Assembly: GCA_025560025.1 (NCBI GenBank)
Contig: CP048486.1
Span: 558,001-622,000 of the forward strand
Length of the DNA: 64,000 bases
Source of the DNA: Agrobacterium tumefaciens
GTDB lineage: Bacteria; Pseudomonadota; Alphaproteobacteria; Rhizobiales; Rhizobiaceae
Direction of reading: 5' to 3'
Positions within the stretch are counted from its first letter, which is position 1, and every line of letters starts with the position of its first letter. The translations under genes and the position numbers were made by a program. Below the pieces are notes generated by a model. That model ran no database searches. It had not been told where the DNA came from and saw only the letters and a program-made list of their open reading frames with translations. Shown here in pieces: positions 45,472-54,795 of this stretch.

Positions 45472-45586
45472 CCGTCATGCCGGGCTTGACCCGGCATCCA
45501 GCCACGGCGCGTCTGCGCCGTGAGAAGAGTCTCTTGCGATCAAGGACTTGATCGCGCTGGACCCCGGATCCAGTCCGGGGTGACGG
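45472..45586. repeat. Palindromic intergenic repeat, long form (copy 3)
   Basis: A 115-base element starting CCGTCATGCCGGG and ending CCGGGGTGACGG. It contains three hairpins: CCGGGCTTGACCCGG, CACGGCGC-GTCT-GCGCCGTG and CCCCGGATCCAGTCCGGGG, plus GATCAAG-GA-CTTGATC. It matches, in reverse orientation, the element at 58452-58565 over nearly its whole length. The outer blocks relate it to the short forms at 315 and 11217. Confidence 0.88.
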
Positions 45587-45615
45587 AGTTTGGATGAACC
45601 CGCTTTGCCAAACGC

Positions 45616-47205
45616 TCACTCGCCTTTCCAGGCCGTCGCCAGATCGCCATAAGCAATGTCGATAGTCGTCACGAGCGATTTCAGGCTGGTATTGCGCAGA
45701 ATGACGGTCGGCAAGGCGACGATGGAGAAATTCGGCAGATCGTCGCCGGTGATTTTCTGGATATCGTGGAACTGCTCCGCCCGTTTCGTCTCATCCACTT
45801 CAATCGCGGCGGCACGGAAAAGATCATCCACCTTTGGATTATTGTAGTGAGCGGCGTTGACATAGGGCGCAGGTTTCTTGATCCCGTCGGACCAATAGAG
45901 GCGCTGCACGCCCGCTGTCGGATCGAACAGCCGACTGATGCCGTTCACCGTCAGGTCAAAACCGCGCTCCGTATAGACCCGCTTGATGAAGGTGGCGAGA
46001 TCGCCCTCGACAATATCCACCTTCACGCCGAGTTTGCCGAAGGATGAGCGGAGATATTCGGAGGTTTTACGGAAGACGTCGGAAGGCAGGAAGGCCAGCC
46101 GCAGCGAAAAACGGGTGCCATCCGCGCCCTTCGGGTAGCCGGCCTTGTCCAGCAATTCGTTCGCTTTGGCGAGATCGAAGGGATAGGTGAAAGGCTTCTC
46201 GTCATTATAGGCGGTGAAGACAGCCGGAATGTTCGAACCGGCGGGTTTCGCCGTCCCGAAGAAAATGGCGTCGTTGATGAAATTGCGGTCAATGGCATGC
46301 GCCAAGGCGTGCCGGACCTCCTTTTTGGCAAGGATCGGATTTTCGAGATTGAATTCGAAGACGGCAGCATTGTTGAGATAGGAGTCGGTATAGACCTCAA
46401 CGGCAAGCTTCGGATTTTGCCGCAGACGCTCCAGATCGCTGTAGGACACATCGGCAGTATAATCCGCCTCGCCGGTTTCCACGGAAATGGTGGTGGAGGC
46501 CGAATCCGCGACGAAACGGGCCACGAAACCGTCAAGATAGGGAAGATCGGCCTGCCAGTAGTTCGGATTCTTCTTCAGCTTCACATAGCTGCCGCGCTTC
46601 CATTCCTCGAAGACGAAGGGGCCGGTGCCGACTGGCGCGTTCCCATTCGGGCTTTCATTGTAATTTTCCGAAGCATAGGCATGGGCCGGCAGAATGGGCG
46701 TTTCGCCACCGGTCAGCGCCCGCAGGAGATAGGGCGCGGGCTTGGAAAGCACCACCACGGCCGTCAGCGGATCGGGCGTTTCGATATCGGCAACATTGGC
46801 GAAGGTGATGCGTCCGCGTGGACCGACCTTCTTGAAGGCCAGCAGCGAAAATTTGACGTCCTGCGACGTGAAATCCTTGCCGTCATGCCATTTGACGCCC
46901 TTGCGCAGCCTGAAAGTGTGGCGCAGCCCGTCGGCCGATGTTTCCCAGCTTTCCGCCAGAACCGGGTGCGGTTTGAACTCACTGTCGAACCGTACCAGCC
47001 CTTCGAGGATTTTCGTGGAAATGGCACGGGTGCGCGTATTGGAATCGGAAAGCGGCACCAGCGTCGTCGGCTCGCCGAGACCCGCAAGAGTGACGATCCC
47101 GCCCTTTTTCGGCGTTTCCGCCGCCAGAGCCGGCAGGGAGGGCAATAGCATGGCCCCGGTTAGCGCTGCGCTCAAAAGCAATGTTTTACGTCTTGTAATA
47201 TCCAT
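45616..47205 (-). CDS. ABC importer receptor, SBP_bac_5 family, Tat-exported (sulfur island copy 3)
   Basis: A 529-residue receptor. The leader DITRRKTLLLSAALTGAMLLPSLPALAAE carries a twin-arginine motif; cleavage is expected after ALA, about residue 28. FRLRKGVKWHDGKDFTSQDVKFSLLAFKK and GTGPFVFEEWKRGSYVKLKKNPNYW are core motifs. LFDPTAGVQRLYWSDGIKK marks it as a paralogue of the receptors at 32629 and 43199. It is the last gene of the leftward operon that starts with the second DszB-like gene, 34 bases after the M20 gene. RBS GAGG precedes the ATG. Confidence 0.88.
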   Translation of the reverse strand: MDITRRKTLLLSAALTGAMLLPSLPALAAETPKKGGIVTLAGLGEPTTLVPLSDSNTRTRAISTKILEGLVRFDSEFKPHPVLAESWETSADGLRHTFRLRKGVKWHDGKDFTSQDVKFSLLAFKKVGPRGRITFANVADIETPDPLTAVVVLSKPAPYLLRALTGGETPILPAHAYASENYNESPNGNAPVGTGPFVFEEWKRGSYVKLKKNPNYWQADLPYLDGFVARFVADSASTTISVETGEADYTADVSYSDLERLRQNPKLAVEVYTDSYLNNAAVFEFNLENPILAKKEVRHALAHAIDRNFINDAIFFGTAKPAGSNIPAVFTAYNDEKPFTYPFDLAKANELLDKAGYPKGADGTRFSLRLAFLPSDVFRKTSEYLRSSFGKLGVKVDIVEGDLATFIKRVYTERGFDLTVNGISRLFDPTAGVQRLYWSDGIKKPAPYVNAAHYNNPKVDDLFRAAAIEVDETKRAEQFHDIQKITGDDLPNFSIVALPTVILRNTSLKSLVTTIDIAYGDLATAWKGE

Positions 47206-47239
47206 GGATGTTTCCTCTTGCAGGCTTGTTTTTAAATGT

Positions 47240-48439
47240 TCAAACGGGCTTCAGCCGGGTTTCCACCAGCCGGGCAAACAGAGTGGCACCGACGGGCAGA
47301 ATGGCGTCGTCGACGATGAAACCGGGATTATGGGCGGGCACCGTGCCGGAATGACCGAGGGTGAAAAACGCGCCGGGCGCGTGTTTCAGGAGATCGGCAA
47401 AATCCTCGCTGCCCATGAAGCGGCCGGGCTCGGTGGAAACGCGCTCGTCCCCCAGAACCTCACGCGCCACACCGGCGACGATCTCCACAGACGCATCGTC
47501 ATTGGTGAGAACCGAGAATATGTCGCGAATATCCACCTCGGCGGTGAGGCCGTGCGCCGCGGCAATGTGATCGGAAATCGTGCGGATGCGCTCTCTTATG
47601 AGTTCGCGCACGCTGTCGGAGAAGGCCCGAACCGTGCCGGCAATCGCGGCCGTTTCGGGAATGATGTTATAGGCCGATCCCGCCTCGATGCGGGTGATCG
47701 ACAGCACGGCAGGATCGGTCGGCGGCACGTTACGGCTGACGATGGTTTGCAATGCCTGGATCAGTTCACCCGTCGCCGGCACCGGGTCACGCGAAACATC
47801 GGGGTGAGCAGCGTGTGCCCCCCTGCCCTTCAGCCGGATATCGAAGAAATCCGCACCCGCCAGAATGGTACCGGGCGAAACCTTGAGATGATTGGGCGCG
47901 GCATGGGAGGAATTGTGCAGCCCGTAAATCTCGTCAACGGGGAAATCCTTGAACAGCCCATCGGCGATCATGGCGCGCGCGCCGCCAAGACCTTCCTCGG
48001 CCGGCTGGAAAATGAACACCACCGTGCCGGCAAAATCGCGGGTTTCCGCCAGATAGCGGGCGGTGCCGAGCAGGATGGTGGTGTGCACATCATGCCCGCA
48101 GCCATGAAACTTGCCGGGATAGACAGACGCATAGGGCAGACCGGTTTCCTCCGGCATCGGCAGGGCATCCATATCCGCCCTCAGCCCGATGGAGCGATTG
48201 CCCGCATGGCGGCCGCGTAGCACGCCGACCACACCGGTCTTGCCATAACCACGATGCACCTCGATGCCCCAGGAGGCGAGCTTTTCGGAAACAATGCCGG
48301 AGGTGCGGACCTCCTCGAAACCGATTTCCGGATGCTGATGCAGATCGTGGCGGATGGAGACGAGTTCGGGAACATAGGTCCCGATCCGATCTATGATTTT
48401 GGGTGCAGGCGTTTTGACGGGATCGACGGCGATATTCAC
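47240..48439 (-). CDS. M20 metallo-amidohydrolase (hippuricase type), desulfinase operon
   Basis: A 399-residue M20D enzyme starting at GTG 48439, with GAGGAG 6 bases upstream. The metal ligands are all present: KFHGCGHDVHTTIL, IFQPAEEGLGGARAM, IYGLHNSSHA, RFMGSEDFADLLK and VPAHNPGFIVDDA. It is only moderately similar to the M20 protein at 17902-19089, so the two probably act on different N-acyl compounds. Placed between an SfnG-like monooxygenase and an importer receptor, it could remove an N-acyl group from an imported S-containing amide or amino acid. Confidence 0.88.
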   Translation of the reverse strand: MNIAVDPVKTPAPKIIDRIGTYVPELVSIRHDLHQHPEIGFEEVRTSGIVSEKLASWGIEVHRGYGKTGVVGVLRGRHAGNRSIGLRADMDALPMPEETGLPYASVYPGKFHGCGHDVHTTILLGTARYLAETRDFAGTVVFIFQPAEEGLGGARAMIADGLFKDFPVDEIYGLHNSSHAAPNHLKVSPGTILAGADFFDIRLKGRGAHAAHPDVSRDPVPATGELIQALQTIVSRNVPPTDPAVLSITRIEAGSAYNIIPETAAIAGTVRAFSDSVRELIRERIRTISDHIAAAHGLTAEVDIRDIFSVLTNDDASVEIVAGVAREVLGDERVSTEPGRFMGSEDFADLLKHAPGAFFTLGHSGTVPAHNPGFIVDDAILPVGATLFARLVETRLKPV

Positions 48440-48529
48440 GGTATCTCCTCAGGGCAAAAAATATCGTTTTCGCAATCGGGCGATTGCGAAGTGTGGGTTT
48501 CGGGGCTGGAAAATGCAGCGGGAGAGGCG

Positions 48530-49714
48530 TCAGAACCTCAGGCCCGCCTCCTTCATCAGGGGCAGAATGCGCTCGGCGAAATAATCGAGGTCCTCGCGGA
48601 AATCGTAGAAATTCAGCTGAACCCCATCGATCCCGGCCTTTTTCAGACCGACAAGCTGCTCGACCACCTGCTCCGGCGAACCGATGATCTCGATATTGCC
48701 GCCAAGATTGCGCCCCTGCTTGTGGCGCGCATCGCCACGGCCGCGCCAGGCATGGGCATCGCTGTCGTAATTATTGGTGGCGAAGGCGCGGGTGCCGGGC
48801 TGCGGTTTTCCAGCCTCGATGGCATCCGCATAAGCGATCGCCTCCTTCTCCGTATCGCGGCTAACGATGATCGGATTGATGATCGTCTTTACCTGCCGGC
48901 CATAGGCCTTGGCGCGGTTTTTAATGTTTGCGACATGATCGGGAAGCGTTTCCAACGCGCTGTCTATATGCGCGCCGCCGGGCGAGGTGACGAAAACCAG
49001 ATCGGAATGCCGGGCGGCGAAATCGATACCCGCAGGTGATCCAGTCGCCGTCACCAGCGGTGGGCGTCCGAAAGCAGGCTTCGGCGTGATCCAGCCATTG
49101 TTGATCGCCCAGGGATTGAGTTTTCCCTCGTAGGAAAAATTCTCGGTCTCCCCCCACAGGCGATGCAGCACATCGAACAATTCGCCAGCCATGTCGTAAC
49201 GCTTGTCGTGGTCGATACGCTGCCAGCCAAACATTTCATGCTCGATGGCGCGGTGGCCGGTGACAATATTGATGCCCCAGCGTCCCTTGGCGATATGATC
49301 CAGCGTCGCGCCATATTTGGCGAGATGCAGCGGATGCAGCGGCCCATAAAGCACATGGATGGTGGAGATCAGCAGAATGTTCTTCGTGACCGCCGCCATG
49401 GCGCCAAGCGCGATGAAGCTGTCGAGCGAGGATTCGCCATCATAACCGCCCTTGGGCAGCCATTGCGTGCGACTGAAGGCGATTTCGAAACCAAGCTCTT
49501 CCGCGCGCTTCACCAGTTCGACATTATAATCGAAGGTCCAGCTGTTGCTGGTCGGCAGGCTGGAGAAATTGATGTCCTGCAGATTGAGGAACAGGCCCAG
49601 CATCAGCGGCTGCTTCACCGCCCGGCTGAGCGGGCTGTCTTCGAAATCGGCCGGGCTTTTCAGGTCGAGACCTTTCAGCTCGGAACCTTCAGGCAGCGGA
49701 GTAGTCAACGCCAT
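48530..49714 (-). CDS. Luciferase-like flavin monooxygenase, SfnG/RutA-like branch
   Basis: A 394-residue FMNH2-dependent monooxygenase. A 35-residue N-terminal extension precedes PLMLGLFLNLQDINF. FDYNVELVKRAEELGFEIAFSRTQWLPKGGYDGESSLDSFIALGAMAAVTKNILLISTIHVLYGPLHPLHLAKYGATLDHIAKGRWGINIVTGH, in pieces, matches the SfnG (dimethylsulfone monooxygenase) and RutA branch more than SsuD or DszA. GGNIEIIGSPEQVVEQLVGLKKAGIDGVQLNFYDF is the C-terminal part. SfnG converts dimethylsulfone to methanesulfinate, which fits an operon that also encodes a sulfinate desulfinase. Its start overlaps the previous stop by 10 bases. Confidence 0.8.
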   Translation of the reverse strand: MALTTPLPEGSELKGLDLKSPADFEDSPLSRAVKQPLMLGLFLNLQDINFSSLPTSNSWTFDYNVELVKRAEELGFEIAFSRTQWLPKGGYDGESSLDSFIALGAMAAVTKNILLISTIHVLYGPLHPLHLAKYGATLDHIAKGRWGINIVTGHRAIEHEMFGWQRIDHDKRYDMAGELFDVLHRLWGETENFSYEGKLNPWAINNGWITPKPAFGRPPLVTATGSPAGIDFAARHSDLVFVTSPGGAHIDSALETLPDHVANIKNRAKAYGRQVKTIINPIIVSRDTEKEAIAYADAIEAGKPQPGTRAFATNNYDSDAHAWRGRGDARHKQGRNLGGNIEIIGSPEQVVEQLVGLKKAGIDGVQLNFYDFREDLDYFAERILPLMKEAGLRF

Positions 49715-50595
49715 GTCTTTTCTCCCTCGGAATGATCCTGCGGGGTGGTTGCCAGCCGGACACGCAGATAGTCCTCCACGCTGCGGGGCAACCGGCCGGT
49801 AATCTGCTGGACGGTATTGTTGACGGACGCCGCAAGGCCTTTGCGGATAAGTTGGCCGAATTCGCCGATCGCCTTCTGTTCAAACGCGCCGATATGTGGC
49901 AGCAAGGCCGGGGCGGCATTGTCCGAAATTCCCACGGGCCGATGCTGGATGCGCGCCGCGATGCGGGCGATTTCCAGTGCCGACAGGGCTTCGGCACCGG
50001 TCAACACCAGGGTGCCGGAAACAGGTGCGCTTGTGGTGAGAGCATGAACCGCGACATCGGCAATATCGTCCGCATCGATGAAGGAGACAGCCGCGTCGCC
50101 AAAGCGGGCGGGCACATCCTCTCCCTTGCGCAACGCGGCGACAACGGGTTCCAGCGCAACCTGCATCCAGGCATTCGGCCGCAGCACGGTATACGCGATA
50201 CCGCTTGCGGCCAGATGCGCTTCCACCTGGGCATGCGCCGCCCCCGAAATGGAATATCCGGCGTTCTCAATGGTCCAGTCGGAGCCGGATATTTTCACGA
50301 TCCGCGACGCACCGGCTGAGAGGGCGGCATCGATGACCGCATTCTGGTCCGCCGCCAGCGTTTCACCGATGGGGGAAAGCAGAAAGACGGTCCCGATACC
50401 GCGCGAGGCCTCCTTCAGGCTGGCCGGGTCGGAGAAATTTCCCTCCGAGATATCGACCCTGTCGCCCCAGAGCTTGAGCGCATCCTCGCGCCTGCGGGTC
50501 AGCACCCGAACCTTCGCCTCTTTCTGCAAGAGACGGCTGACGACACGTCGGCCGAGCTTGCCGGTTGCGCCCGTTACAAGAATGGTGGCTGTCAT
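49705..50595 (-). CDS. NmrA/SDR-type NAD(P)-binding protein
   Basis: The start at 50595 (296 residues) has GAGGG just upstream. It begins with the Rossmann motif TILVTGATGKLGRRVVSRLLQ and continues VRVLTRRREDAL, IGTVFLLSPIGETLAADQNAVIDAALSAGASRIVKISG, the pattern of atypical short-chain reductases of the NmrA/QorR group. The usual SDR Tyr-x-x-x-Lys is not in its normal place. Function could be quinone or enal reduction or redox sensing. It is tightly packed between the DszB-like gene (7 bases) and the SfnG-like gene (10-base overlap), so it probably serves the same pathway. Confidence 0.82.
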   Translation of the reverse strand: MTATILVTGATGKLGRRVVSRLLQKEAKVRVLTRRREDALKLWGDRVDISEGNFSDPASLKEASRGIGTVFLLSPIGETLAADQNAVIDAALSAGASRIVKISGSDWTIENAGYSISGAAHAQVEAHLAASGIAYTVLRPNAWMQVALEPVVAALRKGEDVPARFGDAAVSFIDADDIADVAVHALTTSAPVSGTLVLTGAEALSALEIARIAARIQHRPVGISDNAAPALLPHIGAFEQKAIGEFGQLIRKGLAASVNNTVQQITGRLPRSVEDYLRVRLATTPQDHSEGEKTWR

Positions 50596-50602
50596 GACGC
50601 CC

Positions 50603-51670
50603 TCACTTTCCCGCACTGCGTTGCGCAGCATCTTGCTCGAAAGAAAGGGCGCGTGGATCGGCCCAGTCCTGCACATCGAAATCCGCCGGAATGAATTTCC
50701 ATTCCAGCAGGAAATCCTTGAAGTGGCTCAGTGCATCCAGCTCGGCCGGATCGAGATCGAGCCTCAGATTGCGGTATACATCCGGGCCATTCGCAGCCAG
50801 AACCGCCTCCTCGCTGACGCCGATCTCACGAGCAATGAAACGCACGGCTTCCGCCGGATTGTCATTTGCCCATTGGGCAACCCGCTGTACCGTGGCGACG
50901 AGTTCCGCCACCAGATCGGGCCGCTCATCGGCAAAGGTGGCGTCCACCGTCAAGGGGCGCGGCGTGCCATTGTTGATGCGGATTTTCGGATCGGGGTGGA
51001 AACCTGTCGACACCACGACCTGCGCACCGATGAGATTGGCGACGGTGACGCCTTCCGCGCCCTTGACGAAAAACGCATCGATCTGGCCCCGATGCAGCGC
51101 TGCAATCTCCTCGCCATAAGGAAACCGCCGGCGCAGACCATGGAACCTGTCGTCAGAAGGATCGAGCAACACCGGCTCTTTCGCCGTGAGATCGACAAGC
51201 TCGATATCCGCAACGGCGAGGCCCGAGACCGTCAGCGCCGAAACGATGCCTTTGAGCGATGTGGCGCGCTGGAAATCGATGGTTTCATTCGGGCGCTTCG
51301 GCAGGCCGATGCGCCGACCCTTCAGGTCACTGCCCCTGTTTATTCCGCTTGCTGGCAAAGCGATGACGGCCTGAAACTCGTCGGTCCTCGTCAGCCCCAC
51401 CAGCCGTGTTTTCCGGCCGCCTGATTTCGCCCAGATCGGCGGAATATTGCCGCCCTGACGGAAGGACCAGTCCAGACGGTGATCGAAATGGCTCTGGCGA
51501 ATGGCCGGATCGACCGCGTCGCGAATGGAGGAAACAGAGATTCCATGGGTGGAGAAACGTTTCTCGATCCAGCCCAGTTGCGCCGCGATGGAAAGCGGCG
51601 TGGGCGCCGGGCAGCGTGTGTACCATACGGTTACGGGTTGGGTTATCTGGCGAAGGGCGGCATCAGCCAT
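50603..51670 (-). CDS. DszB-like sulfinate desulfinase (copy 2)
   Basis: A 355-residue protein without signal peptide. VWYTRCPAPTPLSIAAQLGWIE places Cys20 where DszB has Cys27. RQSHFDHRLDWSFRQGGNIPPIW gives His61 and Arg71, matching DszB His60 and Arg70 with identical spacing. The rest (FQAVIALPASGINRGSDLKGRRIGLPKRP, FVKGAEGVTVANLIGAQVVVSTGF, DPKIRINNGTPRPLTVDATFADERPDLV) shares the two-lobe binding-protein fold. It is a full-length paralogue of the protein at 31530-32561. It leads the leftward operon, with an operator-like element 51 bases upstream. Predicted to free sulfite from an organic sulfinate. Confidence 0.8.
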   Translation of the reverse strand: MADAALRQITQPVTVWYTRCPAPTPLSIAAQLGWIEKRFSTHGISVSSIRDAVDPAIRQSHFDHRLDWSFRQGGNIPPIWAKSGGRKTRLVGLTRTDEFQAVIALPASGINRGSDLKGRRIGLPKRPNETIDFQRATSLKGIVSALTVSGLAVADIELVDLTAKEPVLLDPSDDRFHGLRRRFPYGEEIAALHRGQIDAFFVKGAEGVTVANLIGAQVVVSTGFHPDPKIRINNGTPRPLTVDATFADERPDLVAELVATVQRVAQWANDNPAEAVRFIAREIGVSEEAVLAANGPDVYRNLRLDLDPAELDALSHFKDFLLEWKFIPADFDVQDWADPRALSFEQDAAQRSAGK

Positions 51671-52028
51671 GGCGTTCGTCCTCGAAATTGCGATCTGGAC
51701 GGCACGCTACGCGCCATAAGATATTTTCTATAGATAAAGTGTACTATTTCAGGCGCGATTGGGGAAATTCGTTTCCATCTTGTGAGTGCTTCGCCAAGAA
51801 GACGGAATATCCTTTCGAGAATAGCAAGATTTCGGGTTGGTTTCCCCAGCCTGCCTCACCCATCTCTCACATTCGACCGCCGCTTGGGTGCTGCCACGGA
51901 TGAAAGTTTTTCTTCTCCGCGCAGCAAGGATTTTTAACTCGCGACCGGACCCCCGGCTGTTACGCTTCCCGCAATTGCGCCGGTCATACGGGCCGGCAAT
52001 CCAACAGACCTGAAAGAAACGTGGCAGC
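51671..52028. promoter_or_regulatory. 358-base divergent promoter region with recurring motifs
   Basis: The region between the desulfinase operon and the monooxygenase at 52029 has no convincing gene. At 51721-51738, ATATTTTC-TATA-GATAAAGT matches the left arm and core of the ATATTTTC-N4-GAAAATAT palindrome. AGTGTACT at 51738-51745 is a weak relative of TAGTC-N-ACTA. The left motif lies 51 bases upstream of the desulfinase start. The stretch 51800-52028 shows nothing specific. Confidence 0.55.
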
Positions 52029-53336
52029 ATGAGCAAGACCAAACGCCGGCTTAATCTCAATGTCGGCATCAACACCACCGGATACCTCGCCAATGCCTGG
52101 AAATACCGGAGCGGAGACCGGCACGACATCAACGACATAGGCTATTACCGGCGGCTGACGGAACTGGCCCACAAAGGCCGGTTCGACGCCGTTTTCCTCT
52201 CCGACCACCCGGCACTGCTGACCGACCCGGCAAGCCGCCCGTTTCACACCATCGATCCGCTCATTCTCTCGACATCGCTTGCCGCACAGGTGCCTGATAT
52301 CGGCTTTGTGGCAACGGTGTCCTCCACCTATAATTCGCCCTATAACTTCGCCCGACGGACCCAATCCATCGACCTCGTTACCGGCGGCCGGCTGATCGTC
52401 AATATCGTTTCTTCCTTCAATCCCAATGTCGCCGCCAATTTCGGCAACGATCCGCTGCCACCGCGCAGCGAGAGATATGCCAAGGCCACCGAATTTCTCG
52501 ATGTGGCGAAAAAACTCTGGTCGAGCTGGGATCCACGCCGCGAAGGCGAGGTGCCGGAAGAGCGTTTCTGGGATGCGGCAACAGCCGGAAGCATCGATCA
52601 TGAGGGGCAATATTTCCATGTCAAAGGCCCGCTCAACGTTCCGCGTGGGCCGCAGGGGCATCCCGTCATCGCGCAGGCCGGTGCCTCCGAAGGCGGCATC
52701 GATCTGGCGGCACGCCATGGCGAGATCATCTATTGCAACATCCTCTCCCGACCGGCAGGTCAGGCCTTCGGCAAAAAGGTGCGTGACCGCGCTGTCTCTT
52801 TCGGCCGCGATCCCGCCGGCATCCGTATCGTTCCCGGCCTTGTCGTCATTCTCGGCGAGACCCGTGAGGAAGCGCTGCGCAAGCATGAACTCTTCAGCGG
52901 GACAGGCTCTGAAGACGGGCTTCTGGTACGTTTCGCCAAAGAAAACGGCATTGATCCGCGCGACTTCAACCCGGATATAAAACTCGATGGCGAGCGCTTC
53001 ATTCCCGACCAGAACCGGCAATGGGCCGTTGGCATGGGACTTGGCCTTTCCGAACTGCTGACCCACGAAAAGCTCACCGCCCGTGAGGCCGTGCGCCGCT
53101 CCGAGGGGCACCACCGGCTGCTGCTTGGCACGCCGGAAGAGGTGGCGGATGGCATTATCGATCTCTGGCAGGACGGCACGGTGGACGGCTACACCCTGCA
53201 GCCGCCGCGCGCGCCGGACGATATTGCCGAATTCGTCGAAAAGGTCGTTCCGGTGCTGCAGGATCGCGGTGTTTACCCGCGCGAATATGAAGGCTCGACA
53301 ATACGTGACCGCTATGGCCTGCCTTATCCAGATTGA
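52029..53336 (+). CDS. NtaA/DszA-family flavin monooxygenase
   Basis: A 435-residue monooxygenase. LNLNVGINTTGYLANAWKYRSGDRHDINDIGYYRRLTELAHKGRFDAVFLSDHPALL, in parts, resembles the DszA/NtaA N-terminus. SSTYNSPYNFARRTQSIDLVTGGRLIVNIVSSF, HVKGPLNVPRGPQGHPVIAQAGASEGGIDLAA, and the C-terminal YPREYEGSTIRDRYGLPYPD complete the family pattern. It lacks about 15 residues compared with the proteins at 19174 and 41803. RBS is weak (GGCAGC). It is a single gene transcribed away from the desulfinase operon and shares its control region. Confidence 0.86.
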   Translation: MSKTKRRLNLNVGINTTGYLANAWKYRSGDRHDINDIGYYRRLTELAHKGRFDAVFLSDHPALLTDPASRPFHTIDPLILSTSLAAQVPDIGFVATVSSTYNSPYNFARRTQSIDLVTGGRLIVNIVSSFNPNVAANFGNDPLPPRSERYAKATEFLDVAKKLWSSWDPRREGEVPEERFWDAATAGSIDHEGQYFHVKGPLNVPRGPQGHPVIAQAGASEGGIDLAARHGEIIYCNILSRPAGQAFGKKVRDRAVSFGRDPAGIRIVPGLVVILGETREEALRKHELFSGTGSEDGLLVRFAKENGIDPRDFNPDIKLDGERFIPDQNRQWAVGMGLGLSELLTHEKLTAREAVRRSEGHHRLLLGTPEEVADGIIDLWQDGTVDGYTLQPPRAPDDIAEFVEKVVPVLQDRGVYPREYEGSTIRDRYGLPYPD

Positions 53337-53366
53337 ACGGCAGATACGGCACTGTTGAAGGTGTCC

Positions 53367-53407
53367 TCCCGCTAGTCCCGCTGGGGCGAGAATAGCGGGA
53401 GCGGGAC
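53367..53407. terminator. Interleaved inverted repeats between converging genes
   Basis: TCCCGCTA (53367-53374) pairs with TAGCGGGA (53393-53400), and the adjacent GTCCCGCT (53375-53382) pairs with AGCGGGAC (53400-53407). Two alternative stems therefore compete. It fills the 74-base gap between two converging stops and probably ends both transcripts. Confidence 0.6.
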
Positions 53408-53410
53408 ATA

Positions 53411-54439
53411 TTATTGGCCCGTCGCCACTTTCAAAACCGGCCGCCCGCCCGAAAGCTGCGGCAGGACGGCGGCGAAATCCGTGACGATCTGGCGATAATC
53501 TTCCGGCTGGAACTCATAGGGCAGTTCTAGACGGAATTCCGAGACGTGCGGCAGAACGGGATCGCGCGACAGCTTCTCCAGAATCTCGTCCGTCGTCCCA
53601 ACGATATCGGGCAGGAAAAGCGTGCGGCGCGCGCCATGCGGCGTGGTCGTGCGCTTGTCACGCTCGGCGGCGAATTCCTGATAACGGCGGCGGGTCGCAG
53701 GGCTGGCGCTATCTGTCGGCAGGATCACGCGGCCAAGAGCGACACGCGGCTGGCGCTCATGCGCCCATTCCTGCCGGAAGCGGCTGACCAGTGCCGCCTG
53801 CGCGGTCAGAAAATCATCGGTATTTTCGCCGCTGACGATATTCCCTGTCAGAAGATTGAAGCCAGCCTTGCCGGCCCAGCGCGCGGAATTCTGCGATCCG
53901 CCGCCATACCACAGCCTGTCCGTCAGCCCCTTCGCGACGGGCCGAAGGCGTGGCACCTGTGCGCCGGCTGCATTGCCCGCTTCCGTCTCACTGGAGAGCG
54001 GTTCCGATCTCAAAGCCCTCGCCAGCCTTTCGGCGCGGGCGTGGCTGTAGTCCGCATCGGGAACCGTATCGACATAATCCGAAATAAGATGGGCGAAGGG
54101 CGGTGCGCCAACGGAAACCCCGACATTCAATCGCCGACGCGACAGGACATCCACGGTGGCCAGATCTTCCGCCAGCCTGAAAGGATTTTCGTAACCAAGC
54201 TGAATGACAGCGGTGCCGAGGCCGATCCGTTTCGTGCGCTGCGATGCCGCCGCGAGGAAAGTAGCTGCCGATGACACGCCCCGTTCCAGATGGCGCTGGC
54301 GAACCCAGGCACTGTGATAACCCAGCGCCTCTCCGGCTTCGAAAAGCTGCAGGGTTTCTTCCAGCCCCTCAGCAGGATCATCATCGTGATAATTGCCGGG
54401 AACCAGAAAGGCGAAGTGGGAGATATGGGAAAGGGGCAT
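53411..54439 (-). CDS. Luciferase-like monooxygenase of unknown substrate
   Basis: A 342-residue protein of the bacterial luciferase superfamily. ISHFAFLVPGNYHDDDPAEGLEETLQLFEAGEALGYHSAWVRQRHLERGVSSAATFLAAASQRTKRIGLGTAVIQLGYENPFRLAEDLATVDVLSRRRLNVGVSVG, seen in segments, gives the N-terminal half. RLWYGGGSQNSARWAGKAGFNLLTGNI is the flavin phosphate region. It belongs neither to the SsuD nor the DszA branch. A TAGTCTACTA site lies 178 bases upstream. The gene stands alone, between converging and diverging neighbours. A sulfur role is inferred only from location. Confidence 0.82.
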   Translation of the reverse strand: MPLSHISHFAFLVPGNYHDDDPAEGLEETLQLFEAGEALGYHSAWVRQRHLERGVSSAATFLAAASQRTKRIGLGTAVIQLGYENPFRLAEDLATVDVLSRRRLNVGVSVGAPPFAHLISDYVDTVPDADYSHARAERLARALRSEPLSSETEAGNAAGAQVPRLRPVAKGLTDRLWYGGGSQNSARWAGKAGFNLLTGNIVSGENTDDFLTAQAALVSRFRQEWAHERQPRVALGRVILPTDSASPATRRRYQEFAAERDKRTTTPHGARRTLFLPDIVGTTDEILEKLSRDPVLPHVSEFRLELPYEFQPEDYRQIVTDFAAVLPQLSGGRPVLKVATGQ

Positions 54440-54616
54440 GGCTGTAAGGTCCGGAAATGAGTGTTGAAGCTCAGCAGCGCAGATGCAGCCATCCCCGTTC
54501 CGGACAGCCGTTCAATGCGGCGCATACCCATGCAGAATGCATGATGACAGGCACGGCTGGCACGGCATGTTCGTTTATAGTCCCGGCCATTGTTGAAAGA
54601 TCATTGCGCGATTCAA

Positions 54617-54626
54617 TAGTCTACTA
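54617..54626. promoter_or_regulatory. TAGTC-N-ACTA motif
   Basis: TAGTCTACTA, palindromic apart from the central CT, flanked by CAA and AAA. It matches the sites at 28889 (central CG) and 34441 (central CA). Confidence 0.6.
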
Positions 54627-54795
54627 AAATTATGGATTACTACCCCTCCTTTGGAATAGGCCGCGCTCACGCCTCCCGTCGGACCTTCTTCTCCGAATGG
54701 CAAGATATCCCTCAGTCGCCCTCTCAGATTGAAGAGCTGCGCAACACGGTGCGCAAATGGCCTTGATTTTCCGCACCAACATGTAATACAGATCA

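Larger units (their letters stand above)
45185..45615. other. 431-base gap with promoter, terminator and repeat element
   Basis: There is no gene here. From left to right it holds an AT-rich promoter region for the DUF3088 unit (45185-45330), including the dyad at 45240-45264, then a minus-strand terminator (45417-45445) and the long palindromic repeat (45472-45586). Confidence 0.7.
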
